Positions 34,039 through 41,178 of a stretch of DNA of 43,440 nucleotides are shown one piece after another. The translations under genes and the position numbers were made by a program. The DNA is taken from assembly GCA_902406105.1 (NCBI GenBank), contig CABPCP010000024.1, forward strand, positions 1 to 43,440, read 5' to 3'. Each line of letters opens with the position of its first letter. Position 1 is the first letter of the stretch. The notes beneath the pieces are model-generated. The model saw nothing but the letters and a program-made list of their open reading frames with translations. It was not told the origin of the DNA and did not search any database. This stretch comes from an uncultured Mordavella sp. Its GTDB lineage: Bacteria; Bacillota; Clostridia; Lachnospirales; Lachnospiraceae.

Positions 34039-34587
34039 ATGAGAGAGAATACATTTAGAGAGAAACTGCAGGCATATTTTTTCTATTTTATACTCTATTC
34101 CGTAATTGGATGGATTTACGAAGTTTTCCTGGAAGTTGCAGTGTACAGATGGGGATTTTCCAATCGAGGCGCTTTATTTGGCCCATACTGCATCATCTAT
34201 GGAGTGGGAGCGCTGATCTTGCTTTTTTCCCTAGGGAACTTGCAGAGAAAGCGGATATGCCTGGGGAAGGTCAATATTACTCCGGTTCTGGTTTTTATAG
34301 GGATCGTAGTGATCACCACCGTTGTGGAATTGATCGGAAGCTATATCATGGAATTTACGACTGGAGAATGGATGTGGGATTACCGGAGATTTGCCTTTAA
34401 TTTCCAAGGGCGGATCGCGCTGAACCCAAGTATCCGGTTTGGGATCGGCGGGATGGTCTTTCTATATGTGCTTCAGCCGTTGTTCGTGAAGCTGACAGAA
34501 AAGATGTCCAAAAAGACCTTTAACATTGTGACCGGAATACTGGCAGTGCTGTTCCTGGCAGATGTGATCGCCTATGTGATAAAATAA
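34039..34587 (+). CDS. CmpB-like putative ABC transporter permease
   Basis: A 182-residue membrane protein of the family named 'putative ABC transporter permease' (CmpB-like). Five membrane segments are seen (about 12-28, 48-65, 80-100, 130-145 and 160-180). The family's charged and aromatic sequence VIGWIYEVFLE near residue 20 and the WMWDYRRFAFNFQGRI stretch near 112 are its hallmarks. The ATG at 34039 follows AAAAGGAAG. A GTG just before it is in the ribosome spacing. No ATPase is nearby and the actual role is unknown. It ends the proC unit and is followed by a terminator. Confidence 0.8.
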   Translation: MRENTFREKLQAYFFYFILYSVIGWIYEVFLEVAVYRWGFSNRGALFGPYCIIYGVGALILLFSLGNLQRKRICLGKVNITPVLVFIGIVVITTVVELIGSYIMEFTTGEWMWDYRRFAFNFQGRIALNPSIRFGIGGMVFLYVLQPLFVKLTEKMSKKTFNIVTGILAVLFLADVIAYVIK

Positions 34588-34644
34588 CGAAGGACCGGCA
34601 GAGAGACAGCAGGAGCAGTTCCGGAATTTTTCAGAAGACATGAT

Positions 34645-34681
34645 ACAAACCAGCCGCGCGATTTACGCGCGGATGGTTTGT
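34645..34681 (+). terminator. Hairpin terminator after the CmpB-like gene
   Basis: ACAAACCA (34645-34652) pairs with TGGTTTGT (34674-34681), and CCGCGCG/CGCGCGG forms a 7-bp inner stem. The T run is short, so it may be partly Rho-like or only a barrier. Confidence 0.7.
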
Positions 34682-34713
34682 GTTACTGAGGCTGTCAAAA
34701 TTTTAACTGTGGG

Positions 34714-34742
34714 TTGACAATGGAAAATCTGTCTGCTACTAT
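34714..34742 (+). promoter_or_regulatory. Promoter of the ClpP-VirD4 cassette
   Basis: Perfect TTGACA (34714-34719), 17-base spacer and TACTAT (34737-34742). It gives a leader of about 240 nt before the first coding sequence at 34990. Confidence 0.7.
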
Positions 34743-34792
34743 AAGAACAAGGTTTCGACCCTGACAATTAAATAGGGAAAATATAATAATAT

Positions 34793-34930
34793 AAAACCAT
34801 TTATATATGAGTTTGTAAGGATGATGAAATGAAGGATTCCCCATGAGGAATCCAAAAGGATGAGGCAGGACGATTCCTGCTAGGAGTCTGTCCTAAATCA
34901 AGCCTTGCAAATTGATATATGAATGGTTTT
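34793..34930 (+). ncRNA. Multi-branched structured RNA leader
   Basis: Five nested or successive helices are consistent with one fold. P1 is 16 bp (34793-34808 with 34915-34930, one G-U). P2 is 8 bp (34813-34820 with 34903-34910, one G-U). Within it lie hairpins P3 GGATTCC/GGAATCC (34834-34853), P4 GCAGGA/TCCTGC (34865-34880) and P5 TAGGA/TCCTA (34881-34895). The P1 right arm ends in TTTTTTCTTTTT, as in a terminator. No known riboswitch consensus was recognised and no open frame runs through it. AGGAC (34867-34871) could also pair with GTCCT (34890-34894), excluding P4 and P5, so a switching fold is possible. Confidence 0.6.
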
Positions 34931-34989
34931 TTCTTTTTGCAGTAAAACTTATTGCCAGCTTGTGTTGTCTAAGCAAAGAGGAGGTACTT

Positions 34990-35331
34990 ATGACATTGGT
35001 TAAAAATGGATTAGAGAAAAGAATTGCCGCCGCGAAGTGCGGCCAGATCGGCGACGTTAACTGGACGGCCCATATCCTGGAAACCTTGTGTGACATGTAT
35101 CTGGAGGACTATATAAGAATCTGCCTGCCGGACCTAGATTCTAGGAAGGAAGAAAGGCTGATCAAGAATCTGGGGATGGATGTTTTCCAGGCGCGCTACA
35201 CTACTTTTGGGGAAGTGTGCCAGATGATCAATGAAAAATGGCCCGGAGCGGCAAAGGGAGAGCTTCCAGATGAAAAGCTGAAGGAAGCGCTGGCTTACTT
35301 AGTTCCTGTAAGATGGGAGGAGGAATTTTAA
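34990..35331 (+). CDS. Unknown small protein, first gene of the ClpP-VirD4 cassette
   Basis: A 113-residue soluble protein that I do not recognise. The ATG at 34990 follows GAGGAGG with good spacing; a longer in-frame reading back to 34912 passes through the RNA element and is rejected. Predominantly helical, with a motif-free sequence rich in Glu/Lys/Leu (AAAKCGQIGDVNWTAHILE; DLDSRKEERLIKNLGMD). It is followed after one base by the next gene, so the two are translated together. It may be an adaptor or regulator of the ClpP peptidase or ATPase later in the cassette. Confidence 0.7.
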   Translation: MTLVKNGLEKRIAAAKCGQIGDVNWTAHILETLCDMYLEDYIRICLPDLDSRKEERLIKNLGMDVFQARYTTFGEVCQMINEKWPGAAKGELPDEKLKEALAYLVPVRWEEEF

Positions 35332-35332
35332 G

Positions 35333-35749
35333 ATGGAGAGAAAAGAGATTAAGAAAATCCCCCTGGAGGAAAGAATCCGGCGGATGCAGTCCCAAATTTC
35401 GAGACAGCCTGACGGCAAAGAGACATGGCGTCAATATTGTCTGCGAAACGGTCCGCAGGTCATAGGGCTTCAGGAGTATGCGGCCGCTATACAGAAAATC
35501 CTGGAAGAACCGGCTCTGGCAGAAGAACTGAAGAGTCTGGAATCTTTGTCATATTATAAAAATAACGTACCTGTATGCAGTTTCTTCGATCATATTTTGA
35601 GTATGGAAGACGAGGAAGATTGGTGCTATCAGGTGTATAACTGCCTGATCCTGCCATTTGCCCGGATATATCAGAAGAAGCAGGAAAGATGGAGGATGAG
35701 GAGAGACGGAAGCAGCCTTCCCTTCGAAGACGAATTGCCCTTTGATTAA
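35333..35749 (+). CDS. Unknown small protein, second gene of the ClpP-VirD4 cassette
   Basis: A 138-residue charged, soluble protein without recognised domains. The N-terminal half is basic and helical (KEIKKIPLEERIRRMQSQIS), the middle has EYAAAIQKILEEPALAEELK and the C-terminal tail is mixed Arg-rich then acidic (RWRMRRDG ... FEDELPFD). GGAGGAGG in the end of the upstream gene serves as its ribosome site. The tight packing and the shared promoter tie it to ClpP and the VirD4-like ATPase. It could be a substrate adaptor or DNA-binding accessory, but no evidence decides. Confidence 0.7.
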   Translation: MERKEIKKIPLEERIRRMQSQISRQPDGKETWRQYCLRNGPQVIGLQEYAAAIQKILEEPALAEELKSLESLSYYKNNVPVCSFFDHILSMEDEEDWCYQVYNCLILPFARIYQKKQERWRMRRDGSSLPFEDELPFD

Positions 35750-35780
35750 AAGAAATCTGTAAAGAGAGGAGTGTTAAAAC

Positions 35781-36362
35781 ATGACGACACCGATGATCAT
35801 TAAAGAAACCAGCAATGGATACATTGCCCATGCCATCCAGGATGAGATGCTGCTGCACAGGGAGGTAGAGTGTGTGGGAGCCATTAATGAGGATTCTGTA
35901 AACTCCCTTATCCTCCAGCTCCGCTATCTGGAACGGATAGACCCGGATGAAGAGATCACGATCTACATCAACAGCCCCGGAGGGGAAGTCTCCAGCGGCT
36001 TGGCACTCTATGATGTGATGAAGGCGGTCCGATGTCCGATCCGTACGGTGTGCGTAGGACTTGCGGCGAGTATGGGGGCGGTCCTGTTCGCGGCGGGAGA
36101 TCTGAGAGAAATGCTTGCCCACTCCCGTGTGATGATCCATGATCCCCTGATCGCGGGGGGCGGGATCCGGGGAAGCGCCACCTACTTGGATGCCCAGGTG
36201 AAAGACCTGATGAATACAAGGCAGATCATTGCCGGGATTTTATCCGAACATACCCACCGCACGGTGGAAGAAGTGCTGGAGCGGACAGCGAAGGACACTT
36301 ATTTCTACGCGGAAGACGCGATCGCGTTTGGGCTTGCAGATAAGATCATCACACGATTATAG
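35781..36362 (+). CDS. ClpP-type serine peptidase
   Basis: A 193-residue ClpP homologue. The catalytic triad is intact: Ser97 (GLAASMGAV), His120 (VMIHDPL) and Asp172 (RTAKDTYF). NSPGGEVSSGLALYD and the oxyanion Gly pair around 67-68 are typical, and the family C-terminal segment AFGLADKII is present. It should assemble in rings and cut peptides in a closed chamber. AGAGGAG precedes the ATG. It is not beside clpX or tig as the housekeeping clpP normally is, so this is probably an extra, specialised copy. No protease ATPase is in the cassette, so it may work with a ClpX elsewhere, or with the ATPase that follows. Confidence 0.9.
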   Translation: MTTPMIIKETSNGYIAHAIQDEMLLHREVECVGAINEDSVNSLILQLRYLERIDPDEEITIYINSPGGEVSSGLALYDVMKAVRCPIRTVCVGLAASMGAVLFAAGDLREMLAHSRVMIHDPLIAGGGIRGSATYLDAQVKDLMNTRQIIAGILSEHTHRTVEEVLERTAKDTYFYAEDAIAFGLADKIITRL

Positions 36363-36375
36363 GAGGTGTAAAATC

Positions 36376-37593
36376 ATGACCCAGAAACCGGAACAGAGAG
36401 ATACCTATAGAATTCTGGCAAAAAACAAGACCATGAATAATAATACCTGGGTGACAGGCATTAACAATAATGATTTGATCATCGGCGTGAGCGGCGCCGG
36501 GAAGACCAGAGGCTATGTAAGGCCGAATCTTAAGTGCGCCAGCGACAGTATCATCGTGGCGGACACAAAGAATTCGCTCCACCAGGAGTTCAGACCGATC
36601 CTGGAAGAGGCCGGCTATGAGGTGTGGCTGATGGATTTCACTGATATGAAGAATTCACCCATGGGCTATAATGTGCTGTCGGCCATCCGGTATGATGAGA
36701 ACACAGACCGTTATAATGAGCAGGACATTATGACGGTGGCGCAGGCCGCCGCTCCGGCGGAGTGTTATAAAGATCCCTATTGGGATTATGCGGCCTGGCT
36801 GGAGATGGAAGCGCTGATCGCCTACGTTTTAGAAGCCCTTCCCAGGGAAGAACACCATATGGGAAGTGTGGCGAGGCTGGCGGGATTTCTGAGCAATCAA
36901 GTATTTGCCCGTATGCTTGCGGAGTGGGAAGAAGTATACCCGGACAGTATTGCCGTCAGAAAGTGGAATTTATTTAAAAATGGCAGCAGAGCCCAGACAA
37001 CACAAGGCTGTATCGAACTTATGCTGGGAGAAAAGCTGAATATCTTTACGACTGAAGGGGCGAAGGCATTTGCCCTCAATCCTCATCAGGTAGACTTTGC
37101 GAAGATGGGAAGAAAAAAGATCGCCTTGTTCCTGAACATCAGCGATATGGACCGTTCTCAGGATAAATTCCTGAACATGATCTATACGCAGGCGTTTCAC
37201 ATACTTTGCAGAAGCGCGGACAAAGATTATGCGGATCACCGCCTGAAGGTGCCGGTGCGGATCATCCTGGACGACTTTGCTTCCAACACGACCATACCAG
37301 ATTTTGACAAGATCATATCCGTCATCCGGTCAAGAGAGATCTATGTCAGCATCATCTTACAGAGCATTACCCAGCTTTACGGCATGTACGGTCTGGAGAA
37401 AGGGCAGACCATCATCAATAACTGCGACAACTGCCTGTATCTGGGCGGACAGGATGTGGAGACGGCAAAATATATTGCTGTGAAGGCAAACAAAACGGCG
37501 AATACGATCCTGGAAATGCCTGTAACAGACGCATATCTCTTTACCAGAGGGCAGAAGCCCTGCAAAGTGGAGAAATATGATTGTTCCATATAG
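36376..37593 (+). CDS. VirD4/TraG-like ATPase without membrane domain
   Basis: A 405-residue ATPase of the type IV coupling protein family. The ATG at 36376 has AGGAGGTG in front. Walker A is GVSGAGKT (37-44); Walker B and the following sequence LDDFASNTTIPDFDKIISVI and SREIYVSIILQSITQLY (from about 299) are the TraG/VirD4 signatures. Family members are usually longer than 550 residues with two N-terminal membrane helices. Here neither helices nor an all-alpha insert of normal size are present. It therefore should be soluble. It begins 13 bases after the clpP stop. No relaxase, VirB4 or pilus gene is near, so a role other than conjugation is likely. Confidence 0.88.
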   Translation: MTQKPEQRDTYRILAKNKTMNNNTWVTGINNNDLIIGVSGAGKTRGYVRPNLKCASDSIIVADTKNSLHQEFRPILEEAGYEVWLMDFTDMKNSPMGYNVLSAIRYDENTDRYNEQDIMTVAQAAAPAECYKDPYWDYAAWLEMEALIAYVLEALPREEHHMGSVARLAGFLSNQVFARMLAEWEEVYPDSIAVRKWNLFKNGSRAQTTQGCIELMLGEKLNIFTTEGAKAFALNPHQVDFAKMGRKKIALFLNISDMDRSQDKFLNMIYTQAFHILCRSADKDYADHRLKVPVRIILDDFASNTTIPDFDKIISVIRSREIYVSIILQSITQLYGMYGLEKGQTIINNCDNCLYLGGQDVETAKYIAVKANKTANTILEMPVTDAYLFTRGQKPCKVEKYDCSI

Positions 37594-37599
37594 AAAAAC

Positions 37600-37629
37600 G
37601 AAGGGATGGCGGGAAATCACCGTCCCTTC
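37600..37629. terminator. Bidirectional terminator between convergent genes
   Basis: GAAGGGA (37600-37606) pairs with TCCCTTC (37623-37629), with a G-C pair inside; flanked by A and T runs. Overlaps the end of the methyltransferase gene, which runs the other way. Confidence 0.7.
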
Positions 37630-38414
37630 TTAAAAATGTCCAGCGCGTGGCTTGTGACGCCGGAGAGATCTTCCCGCTCACAGGCGGCGAAATGGTAGTT
37701 TAAATAGAGCTGAAAAGTCTCAGGATCCATTTGGTCGATCGCCTCACGCATAAAAAGGGAACAGCCATCGGCCGCGATATAGTGGAGTCTGGTTACAGGG
37801 AAGACAGACATAAGATCATCAATATCTTCTTTGCGGACAAGCTCAAATAAATCCTTTGGCTTGGATGTGGCGGCGAATGTTGCGGAATCGATAAGCCCCT
37901 GTCCTATATATTCAGCGACATTGATATTTCCGCGGTGGAAACCTTCATCCAGCAGACACCCATCGGAGATAACGTATGCGGCGAAAACAACGCCGCCTGG
38001 TTTGGTGACCCGAATCGCTTCCCGGATCGCCTGCCGCTTATCCTCCTTGCTATAAAGATGATAAAGAGGGCCTAATAATAATGTAATATCATATTGGTCA
38101 TCAGAAAAAGCAGATAGATCCAAAGCGTTTCCCTGGATAATGGAGATTTTTTCTTCCGGAGAACTATTTTTTTGAAAAATATCTATGTTATGTTGGATCA
38201 ATTCCACGGCATCAACAAGATAACCCTGGCGCGCAAGGGCGTGAGAATACCTTCCTGTACCGGCGCCGATTTCAAGTATACGGCTGTCTGTTTCCAGGTA
38301 TTTCTGTATATAGCGCATGGTGGTGAGAAATTCAACGCTTCCGTGTCTGGAAGTAAGCCGGCTGTCCTCGTCATAAGTATTATAAAAATCAATCAGATAA
38401 GAATTCGTTTTCAT
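37617..38414 (-). CDS. Class I SAM-dependent methyltransferase
   Basis: A 265-residue methyltransferase. Motif I is ILEIGAGTGRYSHAL (about 45-60), the acidic end of strand 2 follows (VDAVEL), and post-motif sequences YDITLLLGPLYHL and VTKPGGVVFAAYV complete the Rossmann fold. The middle third has an insertion that could form a substrate lid. The substrate is unknown. The start ATG is preceded by AGGAAAGG on the minus strand. A TetR-like gene lies directly upstream on the same strand with 16 bp between, so the two form one unit, and the regulator may control a detoxification or resistance response. Confidence 0.85.
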   Translation of the reverse strand: MKTNSYLIDFYNTYDEDSRLTSRHGSVEFLTTMRYIQKYLETDSRILEIGAGTGRYSHALARQGYLVDAVELIQHNIDIFQKNSSPEEKISIIQGNALDLSAFSDDQYDITLLLGPLYHLYSKEDKRQAIREAIRVTKPGGVVFAAYVISDGCLLDEGFHRGNINVAEYIGQGLIDSATFAATSKPKDLFELVRKEDIDDLMSVFPVTRLHYIAADGCSLFMREAIDQMDPETFQLYLNYHFAACEREDLSGVTSHALDIFKKGR

Positions 38415-38430
38415 TTTGCATATACCTTTC

Positions 38431-38985
38431 CTAGTGAAGGGAGTCTAATAAATTTTGGAGCATGACCTGGACAGTATCTGCGTCTAACGCTAGTTTCCCA
38501 GTGGCTGTCAAAACGGCTATGTCATGGCTGTAAAGAAACAGATCCAGGAAAATACGTCTGCCCTGCTCCAATCCCATACCAATCTGATCTGAAAAAGTTT
38601 TGGCCTTTTCTTCGTTCCCGATTTCTTTGTAGAAATCTTTTGTTTCTTCCATATAGAGATCCATGTCAGTCATAAACAGAAGTTTGAATAGATGGGTTTC
38701 CTCCCTGGCAAAGTCTACATAGGAAAGAGGAAGGGCTAAATAAGGGACGTCTGTTCTGGAGGCGTGATAATCGGCCGCATACCCTTCGTAGAACTGAAAC
38801 GCAAAGTCAAGGAAGGATTTTTTTAAGTCTTCCATATTTTCATAGCAAGTAAAAATAGGGCGGGTCGAACATTTTAACCGGCTGGCGATACTTCTTGCGT
38901 TTACCGCCTCAAATCCGGTTTCTCTTGTGATCTCTAAGACGGTGTTTAAAATCATATCTTTTGTTGTTTTTTGTTTTGGAGGCAT
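38431..38985 (-). CDS. TetR family transcriptional regulator
   Basis: A 184-residue regulator. The ATG whose first base is 38985 (MPPKQKTTKDMILNTVLEIT) has AAAGGA before it; a longer in-frame reading up to 39039 has no such site. The N-terminal helix-turn-helix has the pattern ITRETGFEAVNARSIASRL followed by a recognition helix near CSTRPIFTCYENMEDLKKSF, which is the TetR signature. The C-terminal domain is helical and acidic and should hold the ligand and dimer contacts. Upstream, two GTTATG repeats (39020-39041) may hold an operator, but this is weak. Confidence 0.8.
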   Translation of the reverse strand: MPPKQKTTKDMILNTVLEITRETGFEAVNARSIASRLKCSTRPIFTCYENMEDLKKSFLDFAFQFYEGYAADYHASRTDVPYLALPLSYVDFAREETHLFKLLFMTDMDLYMEETKDFYKEIGNEEKAKTFSDQIGMGLEQGRRIFLDLFLYSHDIAVLTATGKLALDADTVQVMLQNLLDSLH

Positions 38986-39096
38986 GATAGAATCCTTTGC
39001 TGATAATAAATTACAAGTGTTACATAACGATTGTTGCATAACAAGAGAGAGAAGTCAAGAATTGTTTTTGAGACAGTCATAACAGGTATGACTTGG

Positions 39097-39140
39097 AATT
39101 CCCCTGCATAGATTGTAAAAACAATGTTTGCAGGGGGATT
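39097..39140 (+). promoter_or_regulatory. Hairpin that takes in the spoIIID ribosome site
   Basis: AATTCCCCTGCA (39097-39108) pairs with TGCAGGGGGATT (39129-39140), one G-T wobble included, and ATTGT/ACAAT (39112-39116 with 39121-39125) pair inside. The right arm holds the ribosome site AGGGGGA, and T residues follow, so the same structure could also act as a terminator. Confidence 0.6.
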
Positions 39141-39144
39141 TTTC

Positions 39145-39399
39145 TTGAAAGATTATATTGAAGAGCGGGCGGTAGAGATTGCCAGTTATATCATTGAACA
39201 CAAGGCGACGGTGAGGCAGACGGCGAAAAAATTCGGGGTAAGCAAGAGTACCATACATAAGGATGTAACCGAGCGTCTCCGGCAGATCAATCCAGGCCTG
39301 GCTTCAGAAGTTCGTAAAGTGCTGGATGTAAATAAATCTGAGCGTCATATCCGGGGCGGTCTTGCAACCAGAGAAAAATACCGGCATCAGCAGGCGTAA
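39145..39399 (+). CDS. spoIIID: Sporulation transcription factor SpoIIID
   Basis: An 84-residue DNA-binding protein, which in spore-formers acts in the mother cell to alter sigma-E-dependent genes. KDYIEERAVEIASYI, the helix-turn-helix TVRQTAKKFGVSKSTIHKDV and the C-terminal RHIRGGLATREKY agree well with known SpoIIID. The start is the TTG at 39145, giving the family N-terminus, seven bases after AGGGGGA. That ribosome site is inside the hairpin at 39097-39140. An earlier ATG at 39124 would put the hairpin into the coding part and is less likely. The position, beside a TetR unit, gives no further information. Confidence 0.93.
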   Translation: MKDYIEERAVEIASYIIEHKATVRQTAKKFGVSKSTIHKDVTERLRQINPGLASEVRKVLDVNKSERHIRGGLATREKYRHQQA

Positions 39400-39412
39400 A
39401 GGATACATATTT

Positions 39413-39457
39413 TGCGGTGGAAGATCTGGAACAAACTGTTCTTGGTTTCCCGCCGCA
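39413..39457. other. Hairpin after spoIIID
   Basis: TGCGGTGG (39413-39420) pairs with CCGCCGCA (39450-39457), one G-T wobble, and GAACA/TGTTC forms an inner stem. No T run follows, so this is at best a weak terminator. Nothing else is seen in 39458-39611 except a small inverted repeat ACAAAC/GTTTGT (39571-39587) just before the MATE gene. Confidence 0.4.
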
Positions 39458-39611
39458 GCCGGTATGATGGCAGATATGTCAAGAGAAATCATTTAATGGA
39501 AAAGAAATATTTTTCAGGTTTATCTATACTTTGCGAGGAAAAACAAGTATACTTGATTGGGAAATTTATTACAAACGTGAAGTTTGTTACGAAAGAAGGC
39601 GACTTGTAAAC

Positions 39612-40976
39612 ATGACAGCGATAGCGGAGAAAAAAGACAGGAGCCAGTATCTGTTCAGCAACCGGGATCTTCGGGTACTAATCCTGCCGCTGATCGTAGA
39701 ACAATTTCTGGCTGTTCTGGTAGGAATGGCCGACAGCATCATGGTAGCCAGTGTGGGCGAGGCGGCTGTATCCGGCGTATCTTTGGTAGATAATATCATG
39801 GTGCTGCTGATCAACCTGTTTGCGGCGCTGGCTACTGGAGGGGCAGTAGTATCCGGTCAGTATCTGGGGCAGAAACGGAAAGAAGGAGCGTGCAGATCTG
39901 CCACGCAGCTGATCTGGTTTATCACGATCTGCGCGGCGGCGGTAACGATACTGATCTATGTGTTCAAGGACTGGATCCTTCACGGGGTGTTTGGACAGAT
40001 CGAGCCGGATGTTATGGGACATGCCAATACATATTTGCTGATCGTGACGGCATCCATCCCTTTTATCGCCCTCTACAACGGAGGCGCGGCTATTTTCCGT
40101 ACCATGGGAAATTCGAAGATTTCCATGCGGGTTTCGATTGTCATGAATGTGGTCAACGTGAGCGGGAACGCGATTTTGATCTATGGATTCCACCGGGGGA
40201 CGGAGGGAGTGGCAATTCCAACGTTAGTGTCCAGGATCGTAGCGGCTGTGCTGATCATCATTCTGCTTTGTGATAAGAGAAGAGACATTTTTATCGAGGC
40301 AAAATTACGGTATCGCCCTGACTGGGCTTTGATCCGGAAGATTTTGAGCATTGGCGTGCCAAATGGTTTGGAGAACAGCATGTTCCAGCTTGGAAAGATC
40401 ATTGTGCTCAGCTTGGTGTCCACATTTGGAACCTATGCGATCGCGGCAAACGCGGTGTCTAATGTGCTGGCTTCGTTCCAGGTGCTGCCAGGAATGGCTA
40501 TCGCCCTTGCGGTGACGACCGTCATTGCCCGGTGTGTGGGAGCAGGAGACTATGAACAGGTAAAATACTATACAAAAAAACTGCTGATCATTACCCATAT
40601 CAGTATGGTGATAGCGAACGCGGTTATAGTGGCGCTGCTTCCGGTGATCTTAAAGGCATATAATCTTTCGGACCTGACAGCTCAGACGACCCGGCAGATC
40701 ATTGTGTTTTACGCGATCTGCTGTATCTTGTTCTGGCCGATGTCTTTTACCCTGCCGGCTACCTTTCGGGCGTCCGGAGACGCAAAGATGTGCATGATCA
40801 TTTCCGTTGTGTCTATGTGGATCTTCCGCATCATTTTCAGTTACATTTTGGGAAAATATATGGGACTGGGAGTCTTTGGCGTGTGGGTGGCTATGGTCAT
40901 CGACTGGCTGGTGCGGGGAGGCTGCTTTATCTTCCGGTATTACAGCGGAAAATGGAAACATCAGGCAATTTCCTAG
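39612..40976 (+). CDS. MATE family efflux transporter
   Basis: A 454-residue membrane protein with 12 predicted helices in two related halves. Each half has typical MATE elements: LPLIVEQFLAVLVGMADSIMVAS at the start of the first and IGVPNGLENSMFQLGKIIVLS at the start of the second. The export of drugs, dyes or metabolites by Na+ or H+ gradient is the usual function; substrates cannot be told. The ATG at 39612 starts a normal family N-terminus, with AAGAAGG about 14 bases before; a TTG at 39531 is also in frame. The inverted repeat ACAAAC/GTTTGT (39571-39587) near the start may be a regulator site. Confidence 0.9.
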   Translation: MTAIAEKKDRSQYLFSNRDLRVLILPLIVEQFLAVLVGMADSIMVASVGEAAVSGVSLVDNIMVLLINLFAALATGGAVVSGQYLGQKRKEGACRSATQLIWFITICAAAVTILIYVFKDWILHGVFGQIEPDVMGHANTYLLIVTASIPFIALYNGGAAIFRTMGNSKISMRVSIVMNVVNVSGNAILIYGFHRGTEGVAIPTLVSRIVAAVLIIILLCDKRRDIFIEAKLRYRPDWALIRKILSIGVPNGLENSMFQLGKIIVLSLVSTFGTYAIAANAVSNVLASFQVLPGMAIALAVTTVIARCVGAGDYEQVKYYTKKLLIITHISMVIANAVIVALLPVILKAYNLSDLTAQTTRQIIVFYAICCILFWPMSFTLPATFRASGDAKMCMIISVVSMWIFRIIFSYILGKYMGLGVFGVWVAMVIDWLVRGGCFIFRYYSGKWKHQAIS

Positions 40977-41054
40977 GAATTCGAGAAGGATGTTCTTGAG
41001 AGAGACGGCGTGAGTTATTTTCAACGGTATTTTTCGGGAAATGAGAAATGATGA

Positions 41055-41083
41055 TTGTAAATAAAGGACGGCTACTTTATAAT
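41055..41083 (+). promoter_or_regulatory. Promoter of guaA
   Basis: TTGTAA (41055-41060), a 17-base spacer and a perfect TATAAT (41078-41083). The -10 box is enclosed by GCTAC/GTAGC (41071-41088), a possible operator. No purine riboswitch consensus is seen in the leader. Confidence 0.65.
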
Positions 41084-41178
41084 GTAGCTAAGACGTCGCA
41101 AAGACGGGAAAGAAATGCAAAAACCTGTTAAAGAGAAACCTGTCAGGAAAGAATCTGGCAGATAAGGAGGAACATAAG

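Noticed and set aside
36376..37593. Conjugation module around the VirD4-like ATPase
   Set aside because: No relaxase, VirB4, pilus or transfer gene is in the window near it, and the protein lacks the membrane part needed for a normal coupling protein.
40977..41178. Purine riboswitch in the guaA leader
   Set aside because: The leader contains a promoter but none of the conserved purine riboswitch loops.
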